A DNA stretch of 64,000 nt. It comes from Neolentinus lepideus HHB14362 ss-1. Lineage: Eukaryota; Basidiomycota; Agaricomycetes; Gloeophyllales; Gloeophyllaceae. Under the pieces are notes generated by a model. That model saw only the letters and a program-made list of their open reading frames with translations. It was not told the DNA's origin and ran no database searches. A program made the translations under genes and the position numbers. Below, one piece after another: positions 23,408 to 35,900 of the stretch (within the stretch, counting starts at the first letter, position 1; each line of letters opens with the position of its first letter). The DNA lies in the NCBI GenBank assembly GCA_001632425.1, contig KV425569.1, positions 134,292 to 198,291 of the forward strand, in the 5' to 3' direction.

Positions 23408-24416
23408 ATGTCTCCTACATGCATAAGCAGGCCCAAAATACCAGTGGAACTGCTCCTCGATGTCGTCTCTTTTTACATGGAAAGTCTGCCCTTGCGCGGG
23501 CGTCCGAGGCCGAAGCCAGCATGGGCTTTAGTCGAACCTGTCTCTCTCGTATGTCATGTGCTGCGCCGTGCAACTTTGAAGGCATGGTTCAAAACGCTGT
23601 GTGTTCGCGACAAAAGCGATCTCTTAGCAATACAGAGAGACTGGCCTGAGTTGCATCGATGGGTCAGGTAAGCCGATCCAAGTGGTGTTTGTGATCGCCC
23701 CTGGTAACTTGACCAGAACCTTCGTGTGCATATTTCCGGACCCGAAGGACGATGTAGACTGGGATTTGGGCGGATTTGACTGTCTGGATGCAGTCAGCGT
23801 ACAGATGAGCACGGGAGTTCACGCCTATCCTTTCACGCGCTTCATCAACGTGCCGCAATCGGTCGAGACTTTGGATTTGACCGGAATGGCTGAAGCAGGC
23901 CCAATGCAGATGAGGGCCGTCGCAGAGACGTTCCCAACTATCCGGACGCTAAAAATGCAGCCCTTCTATACCTGGTGTGGTCTTTGTAATACAAACGAGC
24001 TCTCGAGTTTTTCGGCCGAAGTTCCTTCTTTACTCGTCTATGAAGGCGGGATTGGTCTTCCAGTACGTGGAATACACCTAAAGAGACTGACTGGATACAA
24101 ATTCATTTGCTAGATGCACTTCGGGAAATTCCTTGCACCGCTTACAGCGCTCGAAACTTTCTGCATAACCACTGTGTATGATGAACACATGATCCTCGGG
24201 GATGCACAATCTCCATATGACGAGATAGGAAAGAATGAGAATATTTGGGTTGGGGAGTGCCAGTCTTGCATGAGGTTCTTGTACCCTGACGACGTATTCA
24301 GAGAAGGTTGGGTGGCGAAGAAGAAAGAGCCTGAAGTGAGACTGCCAGTGCTGAAGAAGGTAGAATGGGCGTTCATGACGGAGTCAGACTTGTACGAGAC
24401 GTGGCTATTATTTTAG
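23408..24416 (+). CDS. F-box-like hypothetical protein, intact paralogue
   Basis: This is an agaricomycete hypothetical protein with an F-box-like start (IPVELLLDVVSFYMESLPL), a possible Skp1-binding helix pair, so it may be a substrate adaptor of an SCF ubiquitin ligase. The gene has three exons. Exon 1 ends HRWVR at the donor GTAAGC. Exon 2 starts TFVCIFPDPKDD, after CCAG at about 23717, and ends EGGIGLP. Exon 3 starts MHFGKFLAPLTALETFC after the acceptor TAG at 24111-24113. It contains the motif GKNENIWVGECQSC and ends ETWLLF. The frame is open throughout, about 300 residues. It is a tandem paralogue of 18664-19725, from which the transposon separates it. Repeated hydrophobic spacing in exon 2 could be a short leucine-rich region. 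No catalytic motif is seen. Confidence 0.6.
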
Positions 24417-24803
24417 AATCTCTGTTTTCCGGGTCATGAACCCGTCGTGGACTGTGAGGTTTGTGCAAGTGCTACCATCGCAAGGTCTGGAAAAGCAAGC
24501 AATCATTAACGGTTAGTACCAGAAAGAGCAGTGCTGTCGTGATCAAGCTTCGGTTCGGTTGTCTTCACGTAGGTGAGGCAGATTTTGAGATGCGTCGTCT
24601 TAAGTATAATATACACATTCACAGGATTTTCACATTATTCGACGAGGCTTATCGTTTTCTCCGAGGTGCAGAAAACATACGGACAATTCAGTGCGCGGAC
24701 GGATTCGGTACCTCAGGCTCTGGCAAAGAAGACATGTTTCCGCCTACAACGTCAGGACGTGGAATCCGATATCCAAACCATCGCCACTCGGCTGTGGGCT
24801 TTG
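24417..24803. other. Short intergenic region
   Basis: A plus-strand open frame (24461-24847) passes through here but has no recognisable domain. On the minus strand this DNA may hold the last small exon of the F-box gene that follows, for example a segment ending SLPEPEVPNPSAH near 24690. Confidence 0.3.
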
Positions 24804-26091
24804 TCAGCCCATATACTGTTGATTTGAAAAACATACCTGCACTATGACGAGATTATCCTCGGAGATGCAGGTGTAAGTCTGATCATCCACTATGATGCCT
24901 GTTTGAGCCACCGGCACGTTGAGGGTCTTGCTGGTGTATTGTAGGACCGTCCCAAGTTCTTGCACTCTCTGTCCCGTCAGCCATCCAACAGAGTACACCT
25001 TCTGTGTGTAATTCTCCCCTTCTTCTCCATCTTCGTCTGTCACGGGACGATGGCGCTGGGTGCGACTGAAGTCACACATCTGTACGACGAGATCCTCACC
25101 ATCTGATTCGGGGTTGTAGGCCCGTGCGAACCTGTAACCGTTGGCTGCAAAACTATTCAGCATCCCAAAATCCTGACTCATGCAGGTACCCTGCGGAGCC
25201 CACTGGTGCCACACCCAAGTCACGTCTGGCTGCAGGCGGGAAAGAATGACAGAGGATGCTTACCATCATAACGTTCAAAGTCTTTCAGTTACAAATCATT
25301 AGGTTACTGTCGACTGTCTCACTCGCGGGCCATGCGCTCATTAAAATGCCGACGTGGTCGCCAGATATCGCAATGCCAGCAATTTCGGCATCTTGGAGAA
25401 GGCTGTGGCTGAAGGAGTGAGACCGCAGCAGGGTGACGTTCGCCAGTAGACATAGTCCTTATGTGTATCCCCACGCTACAACAGGTGAAATTTCAGCTCA
25501 GGAGTACGCGGCACGCTCGTAGCAGGGGACTCACAGGTCATTCTCGATTTCGAGTAAGACGAGGAGATCTTGTACTGGGTCCATAACGAATTCCGCAATA
25601 TAACAGCCGACATCGGCGACGTGCCACTCTTGAGGCTGAATGCCTCTTGAATACCCGGGTAGCTTAATAAATACAAGGCCGTGCGTGTTTTCTGTAGCAT
25701 TGTGCATACGTGCAAGAATGCCAGTGTGGCATCGCCAATGAGACACTCGGCCTGGTATCGGTGGCAGTTTGTTTATCGAATGAAACTGAAGATTCTGCCA
25801 GGCCTATATGTATTGCTTGAGTCTATTGAAGCGTTCCGTGATGTCCATTGGGCTGTGGGCATGATTTTCCATACCAGCAGCGGCCAGCTCGAGCTTGTAC
25901 TGCAGAGCGACGGAGCCATCTGACATCCTTGAAAAACCGGGAGACCTGGGTAGGAACGGTCAGAGTGTCGACGTCTGGATCGATCGCGCACTTACCTGTC
26001 TGCAAGTTACCAACGTCTTGAAGTCCAATCGTAGAAAAATATGGATGAAGAGCTCTACGGCCAGTTCAGCGAATCCGGCGGGTGCATCCAT
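24804..26091 (-). pseudogene. F-box protein gene with nonsense and frameshift lesions
   Basis: The protein would start MDAPAGFAELAVELFIHIFL, then RLDFKTLVTCRQ, a clear F-box. After an intron, VSRFFKDV should pass into DGSVALQYKLELAAAGMENH, as in the family. The two lie in different frames, so about one extra base is present near 25925. The ancestral frame then reads ITERFNRLKQYI, a TAG at 25804-25806, and AWQNLQF, with family-like sequence on both sides of the stop. Downstream blocks are ENTHGLVFIKLPGYSRG and GCYIAEFVMDPVQDLLVLLE. After introns come VWHQWAPQGTCMSQDF and GYRFARAYNPESDGEDLVV, matching the family's C-terminal W-x-x-W and GYRF elements. An intron ending at the TAG could in principle skip the stop, but it would remove conserved residues. 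A pseudogene is the better reading. Confidence 0.6.
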
Positions 26092-26606
26092 TATGAGATC
26101 AAGGTGTGGAATGACTACCTTGGAGTTTTTAAGTCGTCGGGTAATGCCACACATGAGGCAGGCTGTGGCAGCCTTGATAACTCAGTGGGTCCACAGAGGC
26201 ACAAATTGGTTCGTACGTGGCCTGAACACAATTCTTTGAGGAGACAGACCTAGATCAGAGATTATGGCATTCAGCGTCAAGATCTTGTCGAGACGCCGAC
26301 AAAACAAAGTCGTGATCACTGAGGTCGGCATATATCTGATGCGCCGATAGCGCAAGCGGCAAATCCCGAGTAACCTGAAGTGGAATATTGATCTTATGCT
26401 ACCTGCCCTTGTGGCTTGTGGCATATGTGGCAGACCGACCATGGACACAAATAAAACGGTCAGTACGTAAACAGCCTATTACCATATTATCTCACGAGTG
26501 AGCATAGCCATTTTTTGCATCATACACCAAGCTAACCTATCTACGCCATCGAAATATACTCTTAAGTCGTGCACAATGGCTTGCGTCTGTTTCTGTGACT
26601 AATTGT
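26092..26606. other. Intergenic region
   Basis: This lies between the 5' end of the F-box locus and the stop codon of the GH92 gene. Nothing is recognised on either strand. Confidence 0.4.
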
Positions 26607-29600
26607 TTACGATGTCCAGACAAAGCCACCAGACTCCAGAGAATCAGGTAGAGCATTGTCACCCTCTCCGCACAGTCTACTCGCTGCTGCAGTCGCATTA
26701 CCATCCATGGTAATAATAATTTCGCCTCCACCGACGACGTCCTCGAAGGGGAGCCAGCAGATACTATCGCTCGGTCTTCCGTTTATCGTGACGCTGCTGA
26801 CATATATGTTACTTCCATTCGGAGGACTAGCAGTCAAGGTATTTGAATCGAAGTTCTCCACAACAAATCTGGTAACGGTATTGAATGCGTTGTTGGTCAG
26901 ATTGAAGGCGGATACAAATGGAGATCCGATGAGGAGCTGGCGAGAAGCTGGGACTGGGTATAGACCAAGAAGGTGGAAGGTGAGCAGGGCCGCCATCGCA
27001 CCACTGTCGTCATTGCCAGGTATCTGGGATTGTATTCAGTGTTTAGCAAGCCGCGGATAGTTTTAACTTTCGAATCTCACCCCGTTTATTCCAGTACCGA
27101 AGTTAGTATATACGACATCCCTAATGCGCAAGGCGCTGAGGTCGGGTCGACTCGCATAGTGATACAGCCACGGAAGCTCAAACGAGGGCTCGTTCCCTGC
27201 ATAGAAATATCCCTTGGAGAAGTAGTTATCCCTGAAATGTCGTCAGTTGGCGGCAGAGAGGAAAGTAACTGCCGATAAACTTACAGACGACTCACAAAAG
27301 TATCCGGTCCTCCCATGAGGTTCACCAGTGTTGACATCGAATGCGGAGCAAAGAAACTATACTCCCAGGATGAGGCTGCAGTGGTACAGGAGTTATAAAA
27401 TCCCGTACTTCAAAGTGGAATGGTCAATACCTACATTCGTAGAAGCCAACATTATTATCAGTGCCCCTCGCACACGAATGAGGAGTCGGGTCGACCGGCG
27501 AGCACGCATCGGGAGGGCTATAAGCGAATGTGCCATTCTAGGATGCGTAAATTTTAGCTGTCTACTCGACCACGCAGGAATATACCTACGGCGTACCGCC
27601 GTTGCGCAAACCCAGAGAAGCTATCGCTCGTAACATTCGGATCCCAGACGTTGACAAACCCCATGGACCGGTTGCCATACTTGTCGACCTGTGCTTGCGG
27701 TTTTCCGAGGGCAAGGGCGGCTTGCCGCACGGCGAAGTCACCAAGAGCGTACTACCTCCATATTGGTAGAATTTCATGGACGGAGGATGGAGACGTACCT
27801 CAAGAGTCCTAGATGCCTCTCTAGTGGGAAGGCCGGTGGCACCAGACGGGTCAGTCCAATTGGTGGGGATGTAGTCAAAGATTTTCCACGCAGTATTCTG
27901 TCTGCCGACTGCGCAACCCATCAAAACGAGGTTTGGAAACACAAGTCGCGACTTACCAGTATACCAGTTGGGAGGCTTTTACCGAAAGCTGGTTAGAGAT
28001 ACATCGATGGATGACCTAAGTCGCCTTACTGTATTTTCCGCTGTGTCCACTAGGGCTTGGTACAGGTCATCGGTAGGAACACCGAGTTCCTGAGCCATGC
28101 CACCATACTTTACGGCGAAATCGCCGAGGATGGGCATACCATCGCTCCCACCTTGCACATAGCCGCTATCGTTACAAGGTCACCGGAGGATCAGTCGTAG
28201 ATGGCATGTGGAACACATACGCCTTGGTGTTAGCGCGGCATTCGGGGATATAGCCTGCGAAGTCATTGTCATTTTCATGGTCTATGAATTTCAGAGCGCA
28301 TACACACCAGTAGCTCGCCATCCATCGATGTACGCATTTACTATACCAACCCACTCTCTGGGCGAAGTCAGAGAGAGAAGAGGGTGCACGGTGCGGAAGG
28401 TGTCCCAAGAGCTTGTAGACAGTGAAATGTGAAGGGGGGATGAGATGACCGTGCTTACCAGAATAGCGCATCGTAAAACGGATAAGAAGAGTTCCAGTAG
28501 GGATTCTCGTATGTCAGATTCGCCGGCACTAGAGACGCACGGTAAAGCTATAGAATGCGGTAAGTCCAATATTAGACCGCTATGTCAGGATCTTGAGTTC
28601 TCACAGAAGAGTAGAGCAACTCCACAACATCACTGTCCTCCTTCTCTACGTCCACGATAACCCTACCCAACACATTTTCCCACTGCGCCTCCGAGGCACT
28701 TTGCACGATATCCCAAGCGCTCGCCCACGCATCGCCCACTTCCTCTTTGGCATTTTGGCATGCCTGCGCACTGCTTATGAACGAGACTCCAAATCTCGCT
28801 AGGACTGTGCTACTGTTGAATGCAAGTAAGCCGCCCGCCTGGATTGGCGAGGGAGAAGAAGTGTATGGAAAGAATAGCGAGGTGTTGTTAGGTGTGATGG
28901 TGATATTCGTGGGTGATGACGCGGAGACAGATTGGTAGGTGCCGTATTCAATGATAGTTTGTGAAGAGTCCTGCGGGAGGAAGTCGTAGCATCCATAAAT
29001 GGTGTAATTACTAGGCCCGTAGCTCTGGGATCCATCCAGTCTCAGCGACCACAACCATCAAAGAGACCTGGAAGCGGTGTCACCTGAAGGTACGTGCCAC
29101 CTAGTAAAATTGTCCCACTCTGTGCGTCGATTGTGATGCTACCACCCTCAAAAGACCTTTGAAGATCATTGGTCAAGTCGACCACGACAAAAGTCGTAGC
29201 TTCCTCGGGGAACGTGAATCTGATGAGACCTGCCCGCCGAGTAGAGGTTGTCTCAATTTTAATATTGTTTGTGAATGTCGTAGTGAAATAGCCAGGTCTG
29301 GCAGCTGTCCCAATATTATAGTCATGAGCGGTGGGATCCCGAGAAGACGCGTCATACCGTCTGCTCCAGCAGCCCTCAAAGTTTCCCGAGCATGGAGTCC
29401 AACAGGGCACGACTCGAAAGTGCAACTTGTCAGAGGAAACAGTGGGAAATTCCCGTAACCTCCATTTGTATTACCGCCAGTGCCTTCATCATGCATCAAA
29501 GAAATACCTGCCAAAACTAAGCAGACTATCAAGTTTCATAATCGGGACTTGTTACCGGTTACGGACGCGTTTCCTGAGACATATCCGGCTTGACGGGGCG

Positions 29601-29855
29601 CCATGTCCACATCTATGCCAACCTGACAAAAGTGGGTTTCAGTAGTAAAACACTTTGTAAGTCCTACCAGTCATGTTAAGGACGTGCCTTGGCCATTGCA
29701 TGGGGTACAGCTGCGCCGGGAAAAGCGTTACCGCCACTACCGCCATTGGCGCCAGAAGCTGTGCCAATGAACAAGTTGACCAGAGATGTTAGATTAGTCT
29801 GAGCAGAGACACTTCCGAGAAAGTACAAGAGCACTAAGACTGACGACCGCAGCAT
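26607..29855 (-). CDS. Glycoside hydrolase family 92 alpha-mannosidase, secreted
   Basis: This is a Ca2+-dependent exo-alpha-1,2-mannosidase that trims mannose from glycoproteins or fungal mannans outside the cell. The start at 29855 gives a signal peptide (MLRSSVLVLLYFLGSVSAQ), then VNLFIGTASGANGGSGGNAF, the family's N-terminal block. GYVSGNASVTGISLMHDEGTGG spans an intron. The beta-sandwich half follows, and the (alpha/alpha)6 half has LGRVIVDVEKEDSDVVELLY, RASLVPANLTYENPYW and WDTFRTVHPLLSLTSPREW. YIPECRAN, the substrate-binding segment, comes next. NWTDPSGATGLPTREASRTL and MGFVNVWDPNVTSDSF are also present. The last exon has ALLTFHLLGLYPVPASRQLL. More than a dozen short introns interrupt it. 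All family blocks are found in order with no disruption noticed, so it is judged functional. The long plus-strand frames here are shadows. Confidence 0.85.
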
Positions 29856-30470
29856 ACTCCCAATGTTCCAGGAGGGTATCAGTATGCCGCGAACAGGATC
29901 ATAGAGAATCTACCTGCGGCATAGTTATAGCCTCGTCAGCATCTCGGGCCGTCAGGTTATCTTCAATGCACCACCGTGGGCCGAGGTGTGTCATAAGCAC
30001 GAATTTGCATTGGAACGCCGTTGGTCGGTGGGTATAGATACAATATGGCACAGGCACGAAGACCTTGAGGAATCCGGTACACACGTGCGTAAAGTTACGA
30101 GCTTCGAAAAATGTTTTCCTGTCAAGAAAGACATCTGTCGGAACCCATAACACGTCGAATGTACAGCAGATTGGGATGATTGGGAGTCGAGACCGACAGA
30201 CGCTGGTGATCTAGACGGTCAGCCAGCGGATGTGAACAAGCCCGCCGGCGCAGTCAACTCAGTGGCGTGTTTGGCTGTGTTGAAGCCGAGTGCAGTCAGA
30301 CCGCGCCTTGCCGCGCCTCCTTGCCTCTTGTCATCGCCAGCAACGACGCCACCTTTTGTTAAATTCCTTTCGATCTCGTTTGATACGGTGCGGACTATAC
30401 TCGACGTTTGCTCAGACCGATAACGCTCACCTCGCATTTGCGTCGACCCTCAGAATCGCCTATTTCCATC
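29856..30470. other. Divergent promoter region, GH92 and R-SNARE
   Basis: These 600 bases separate two genes transcribed away from each other. They should hold both promoters. A C/T-rich block just before 30471 resembles a fungal transcription-start region. No coding exon is supported. Confidence 0.45.
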
Positions 30471-31192
30471 ATGTCAGTCCATTCGCCGTTGTCAATACTA
30501 CGCGAGACTACCATTCGCTGACATGACATATTACTCGCGTCCTTCTCTGCTCTTTGCGCGTGAAATGCTAGGTCTGAACCATATGACCCTTATCTTCCCC
30601 GAGGCGGCTCGTCGAACCCCTCCGGCCCCAGCGGCGGCAACGCGAAAACGGCGGCGATCCAGCAGCAGATTGATGACACGGTAGGCATCATGCGGGAGAA
30701 CATCACGAAGGTGGCGGAGAGAGGAGAGAGGTTGGATTCACTTCAGGACAAGACTGGTGAGTTCTTGGTATCCGCATTCTCTCCAGTCTGGTGGGACAGG
30801 GGTGCTCGTGCGACTTAAGCCTACTGATGTACTCATGAAATATGGTAAATAGACAACTTGGCGGTTTCTGCACAAGGATTCCGACGTGGGGCGAACCGTG
30901 TACGAAAGGTGAGTAGACCTTACTGTCGCGATGTCATCATGGGCGCTTACAGGTTCACGTGCTTTCCAAATTGCAGAACATGTGGTAAGTAACTGTACTG
31001 AATCTATTCGTGTGTGTTCCTGATCAACTTCTGCGAACTTGAAGGTGGAAAGACATGAAGGTTAGAGACAGACGTCCTGCACCGTCGCCTCAGAGCTTAT
31101 CGTCCTCGTAGATGCGAATCATCATTGGTATCGCCATCGCCATCATCATTATTATCATCGTGGTCTCCATTGTCAAGGCCACGGGTCACTAA
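30471..31192 (+). CDS. Synaptobrevin/VAMP-type R-SNARE (Snc1/2-like)
   Basis: This is a vesicle SNARE for fusion of secretory and endocytic vesicles with the plasma membrane. A 17-nt first exon at 30471-30487 (MSVHSP) splices to exon 2 at 30572, which begins [19 protein letters not shown]. The phase works only with this donor, which fixes the start. The SNARE helix has [18 protein letters not shown], then [16 protein letters not shown], with the zero-layer Arg in [24 protein letters not shown] follows after an intron, then WWKDMK. The tail anchor is [19 protein letters not shown], ending KATGH. Four or five introns are present, two of them flanking very small exons. The length, about 115 residues, is normal for the family. 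Confidence 0.9.
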
Positions 31193-31648
31193 ACCCGGCA
31201 ACCCTGTTTATCCTTTTCCGCGGCCCGTCAGTGTTGTATCTATGTCCTCCCCGCCTAGTATAATTCTCTCTCCATATTTCATACCGCACTGTGACAGCTC
31301 TGCTCTACACCTGCTCAGGGTTTTAGTACGTACTTGTTGGGATATGGAGACTGTTTTTTCCGACGTTTCCTTATATCTCTGTGATATTACTTCGATGGCT
31401 TATGTGTTTGTAAATGGATCGCAAGGTCGAGGTGTCTCTTCAGACTGCTCGTCTGCCACTCGATTTTGGAAATTAACTGCAAGCAAATGTGTGATCGTAT
31501 ATGGTGACGTCAAGGAGCAGTAATGCAGTCACCACTCGCTGCCCCACCCTTCTCCAGAATGAGGCGAGGCTTCCGATCAACTTCCTCCTGCAGGGTCGGA
31601 GAAGTACAGTCGCATAAATCACGGGGCATTGTGTTCTGTGCCCTCATC
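31193..31648. other. Intergenic region
   Basis: This holds the 3' end of the SNARE gene and the promoter of the next gene. The plus-strand frame at 31125-31523 overlaps the SNARE tail in another frame and is rejected. Confidence 0.45.
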
Positions 31649-32577
31649 ATGCCTAGAGCTAAGCGAACCAAGCTTTCACCGTATGTTGCGCGTCCGAGCA
31701 AGGAAAGCACGCGGAAGACACGGTCGTCCACATGTCAGGGTGATGCCGACATGGACGAGCAGGCGCACGTGCCTCTCGCGACCCCAGACTTGGCGGAGGA
31801 CGACGAACCAGAGGACAGATTCCAGAGTTCGACATTCGACAACGTTCAATCGGCGGCGTCGTCATCAAAGCTGAGAGACGAAGTTCTGGCCCTCGTAGAC
31901 GACGAAGAAACACCTGCCGCAGCCAAACCGAAGCTGACGGCTTACGGGAGCGGAGGGTATGATGCCCTCAAGTCTTTCAACGGACAGATGTACTCTGGCA
32001 TGGCGATTGGAGGGTCGCATACGTGGAATTATGACCAGAGCGTGTGGAACGAGACCAAGGAAGAGCCGGACCTTTGGAAGATTGATTATCAGACGAAGAA
32101 GAGAAGGGCGAGGAATGCGCCTAAGGGAAGTGGGGCACCGGTTGGGACGGAGTATCATTGGTTGATCGTGGCACATCAGGTACGCTTGGTTCCATATATG
32201 TCATCGAGAGGAATTGGTGAAGAGAATTTTGGGCGTAGCATGTAAAGAAAATCGACGCAAATACGTACGAGACTCACCTCAGTGGGTCGAAGTACAAACT
32301 GGCGCACAAGAATGTCAACTCGAGCTCGTGGTCGGTGCCCACGGTCAAAGGGCAGCGTGAGCGAGAGATACTCTTATTGGAGGACGCGAAGAGGAGAGTC
32401 GAGGGGCTCCCGCCAGTGCTGGCTAATGAGAAAGTGAAGGTGAGGAAAGGGGCAGATGGGAAGGGGCAGATGACACTGGACGGTTTGTTTGGGAATGCTG
32501 GCAAGGGTTTGGTCAAGCAGAGTGCGAGCAATAGGAAACGCAAAAGAGAGAAGGATACAGGGGAAGAGGAACATTGA
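31649..32577 (+). CDS. Conserved fungal hypothetical protein with near-PIP-box motif
   Basis: This is probably a conserved nuclear protein of basidiomycetes with no assigned role. The start at 31649 gives a basic N-terminus (MPRAKRTKLSPYVARPSKES) that looks like a nuclear localisation signal. An acidic segment follows, then the likely core SFNGQMYSGMAIGGSHTWNY and EPDLWKIDYQTKKRRARNAP. An intron follows AHQ at 32179. HVKKIDANTYETHLSGSKYK resumes after it. The C-terminal region is charged and helical (GQREREILLLEDAKRRVEGL). Near the end, QMTLDGLF resembles the PCNA-binding box (Q-x-x-L-x-x-F-F) but has Leu at the first aromatic place. KRKRE near the C-terminus is a second nuclear signal. The gene lies just upstream of the polymerase epsilon gene, in the same direction. 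Confidence 0.7.
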
Positions 32578-32966
32578 GACTGAGTAGTTTAAACATGATG
32601 TTTGGTAAATGATATGAATTTTCCGCGCGTGCAAGGTGGTCGTGAGGCTCCTGAAGTTGTACATCATTATTGTTTTCCATTATAACTTGACCCGTTCATT
32701 CAGTGCCGTTCCCACTGCTGCCAGTGGATCAGTCACCTCCATAAAATAGTCGTACGCATCCAGACCAGTGAGTGCTTCAAGATGCTACAGGGGTGAAGCC
32801 TCTTCCAGAGATCGAATGGTGTGGAAAACGTGAAGGAGCGGCCAGTACTAGTTGCAAATAGAAAGTTCAGCCGCCACAAGCGCGTCTGTGACGTGACAGA
32901 TCACAAACGCGTCCATTTGCCGCGGCCACGTCTCGGACGCGACTTCGAGCTATCCAGCTGGATATA
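32578..32966. other. Intergenic region, promoter of polymerase epsilon gene
   Basis: No gene is seen. Within 32880-32940 there are two ACGCGTC/ACGCGTCC-like sites (CGCGTCTGTGACG and AAACGCGTCC). They match the ACGCGT box that binds the MBF factor and drives G1/S expression of replication genes in yeasts. That fits the polymerase gene that starts at 32967. Confidence 0.45.
32885..32917 (+). promoter_or_regulatory. Candidate MCB-like (ACGCGT) G1/S promoter sites
   Basis: The stretch contains an AAACGCGTCC site and a related GCGCGTCTGTGACG site 50-85 bases ahead of the polymerase epsilon ATG. In yeasts the ACGCGT box confers G1/S transcription on DNA replication genes. The placement is suggestive, but no expression evidence is available here. 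Confidence 0.4.
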
Positions 32967-35900
32967 ATGGGGCGAGGGTCTTTTGGTCTAGCATCTCGAC
33001 GAGCAAGGGGATCTGGAGGGTACCGCGGAGGATCATTCAGAAGCGGCCGAGGACGAGGACGAGGACGCGGCGGGCGTTCAAACGTCGGGGGCGACAATGC
33101 GGAAATCACTGCGCCGACAAGAGACGAGGAAGGAACCCAGCTTGAAGAACGTTTTGAGCAAGTGAGAGTGAATGACGAGATTGACGAGAAGTTGGGGTTC
33201 GCGAGGGTGGAGGATGGACCTAAGAGGGAAGGTTGGTTGGTGAATATGCATCCGGTGAGCACGAATAGTCATGGCTTGCGCATTGTCCTGATTGGATGTG
33301 TAGACGTTGGTCAAGGATCCTGACTGGCCTGGAGGAAAGGCCGGTGTGGACTTCTACTTCATTCAAGATGATGGGGATTTGTTCAAATGCACATTCCTCT
33401 ATGAACCCTACTTCTGTATTGCTTGCAAGGCAAGTTCATCACATTAACTTGCCATGCTGTCTTTAATCTCTCTCTAGAGTGGCATGGAGAACACTGTCGA
33501 AGAGTTCCTCCTAAAGAAGTACGAGGGCATGATCTGTCGAATAACCCGTGAACGTAAAGAGGACCTTCAAATGCCCAACCATCTAATGGGCCACCGCCGC
33601 ATCTTCCTAGAGCTCCACTTCCGCAATGTCTCAGACCTCCTCACAGTTCGCCGTGACATCGTACCTTTAGCGCTCGCCAATGGGGCTAAACGCGACGCCG
33701 TCGACGCCTACGCCGAAGTCGTCAACGCGACTGCGGACAATGCGGGCATGCAGATTGAGCTCGAAGACGCGGACATACGAAAGGACAAGGACCCGCGGGA
33801 CGCCATCATCGACGTGCGCGAGTTCGACGTCCCGTACTATCTCCGCGTCGCCATCGACAATGAGATCCGCGTCGGCCTGTGGTATTCGGTCACCTTTACC
33901 GCTGGGCAGCCGTCATTCCAGCATCTTGCAGAGCGAGTCAAGCGTGCCGACCCGGTGGTCATGGCGTATGATATCGAGACGACTAAAGCGCCGTTGAAAT
34001 TCCCCGACCAGGCTATTGACCAGGTTATGATGATTTCGTACATGGTCGACGGACAGGGGTACCTGATTACGAACCGGGAAATTGTCAGCGAAGATATTGA
34101 AGATTTTGAGTATACACCTAGGGAGGGATACGAGGGTCCGTTCATGATCTTCAACGAGCCAGACGAAGTGAGTTTACTGCGATCGGGTCATTAGCGGTAT
34201 ATTAATGTTTGGCATAGGCCGCCACTATTACTCGTTTCTTTCAGCATATCCAGGAAGTCAAGCCCACGGTCATGGCGACCTTCAACGGCGACTTCTTCGA
34301 TTTTCCATTCATATGTGCCCGAGCGAAAGTGCACGGCATCGACATGTTCTTGGAGACCGGCTTCGCGAAAGATTCCGAAGACGAGTTCAAGAGCAAGACA
34401 TGCGTCCATATGGACTGCTTCCGCTGGGTTAAACGAGATTCATATTTGCCCCAGGGCAGTCAAGGTCTCAAGGCCGTTACCACGGCGAAACTGGGCTATA
34501 ACCCCATCGAACTCGACCCCGAGCTTATGACACCGTAAGTCACTCGTGATAGTTGGACCTTGTATCGAGTTTGACGTATTTTTTTCACGAAGGTATGCCA
34601 TGGAGCAGCCGCAAGTTCTCGCACAGTACTCCGTGTCCGACGCCGTTGCGACGTACTATCTATACATGAAATATGTGCACCCTTTCATCTTCTCGCTATG
34701 CAACATCATTCCTCTAAGGCCTGACGACGTTTTGCGGAAAGGGACTGGCACGCTTTGCGAGACACTACTCATGGTACGTTTTTAGCATTCTGCACGTTCA
34801 CGTTGTTCAGATCTCGCTTGTGATAGGTGGAAGCTTACAGGGGACATATCATCATGCCAAATCGACACGAGGAAGCGCAGGGGAACATGTACGAAGGCCA
34901 TTTACTGGCCTCGGAGACGTACGTTGGTGGGCACGTTGAGGCTCTCGAGGCTGGAGTCTTTAGAAGTGATATCGCGACTCACTTCAAAATCGAACCTTCA
35001 GCTGCCCAAAAGGTAAACACGAGTTGATACATTCTGCAACATTCCTGACCGTCTTCCCCAGCTCATTGACGAGCTTGACGCCGCTCTCACCTTCTGTGTT
35101 GTCAAAGAGTCAAAGGCGTCGATGGAAGATGTGACGAATTACGACGAAGTCAAGCAGCAGATCCAGTCAGCTCTTGAAGAGATGCGAGACAATCCTCTGC
35201 GCCACGACAAGCCTCTGATCTATCACTTGGATGTCGCCGCCATGTACCCTAATATCATGTTGTCGAATCGGCTACAACCAGACTCTGTCGTGGACGAGTC
35301 CGTCTGCGCTGTGTGCGACTACAACCGACCGGGAAAGGAATGCGATCGGCGCATGACATGGGCGTGGAGAGGAGAGTTCTTCCCGGCGCACCGGGACGAG
35401 TACAACATGATCAGGCATGCTTTGAATCAAGAGACATTCCCTTCGAAGAAACCAGGCGGGTTCCAGCGGCGGTTCACGGACTTGTCTGAATCCGAGCAAA
35501 CTGCCTTGATTCACAAACGTCTGGGCGACTATTCGAGGAAGGTGTACAAGAAGATGAAGGACACGAAGGTCGAGAATAGGGAGTCTATCATATGCCAGCG
35601 CGAAAACCCCTTCTACATCGATACAGTGCGGAGGTTCCGTGACCGTCGATATGAGTACAAGACTCTCCATAAGACGTGGAAGAAGAATCTCGACAGTGTC
35701 CTGGCGGAAGGTCGTACGATTGCTGAGGTGGAAGAAGCCAAGAAGATGATAGTGCTGTATGACTCTCTTCAGCTTGCTCACAAGTGTATCCTGAACTCCT
35801 TCTATGGATACGTCATGAGGAAGGGCGCTCGATGGCACTCAATGGAGATGGCAGGTATTACTTGTCTAACGGGCGCAACTATCATCCAGATGGCTAGACA

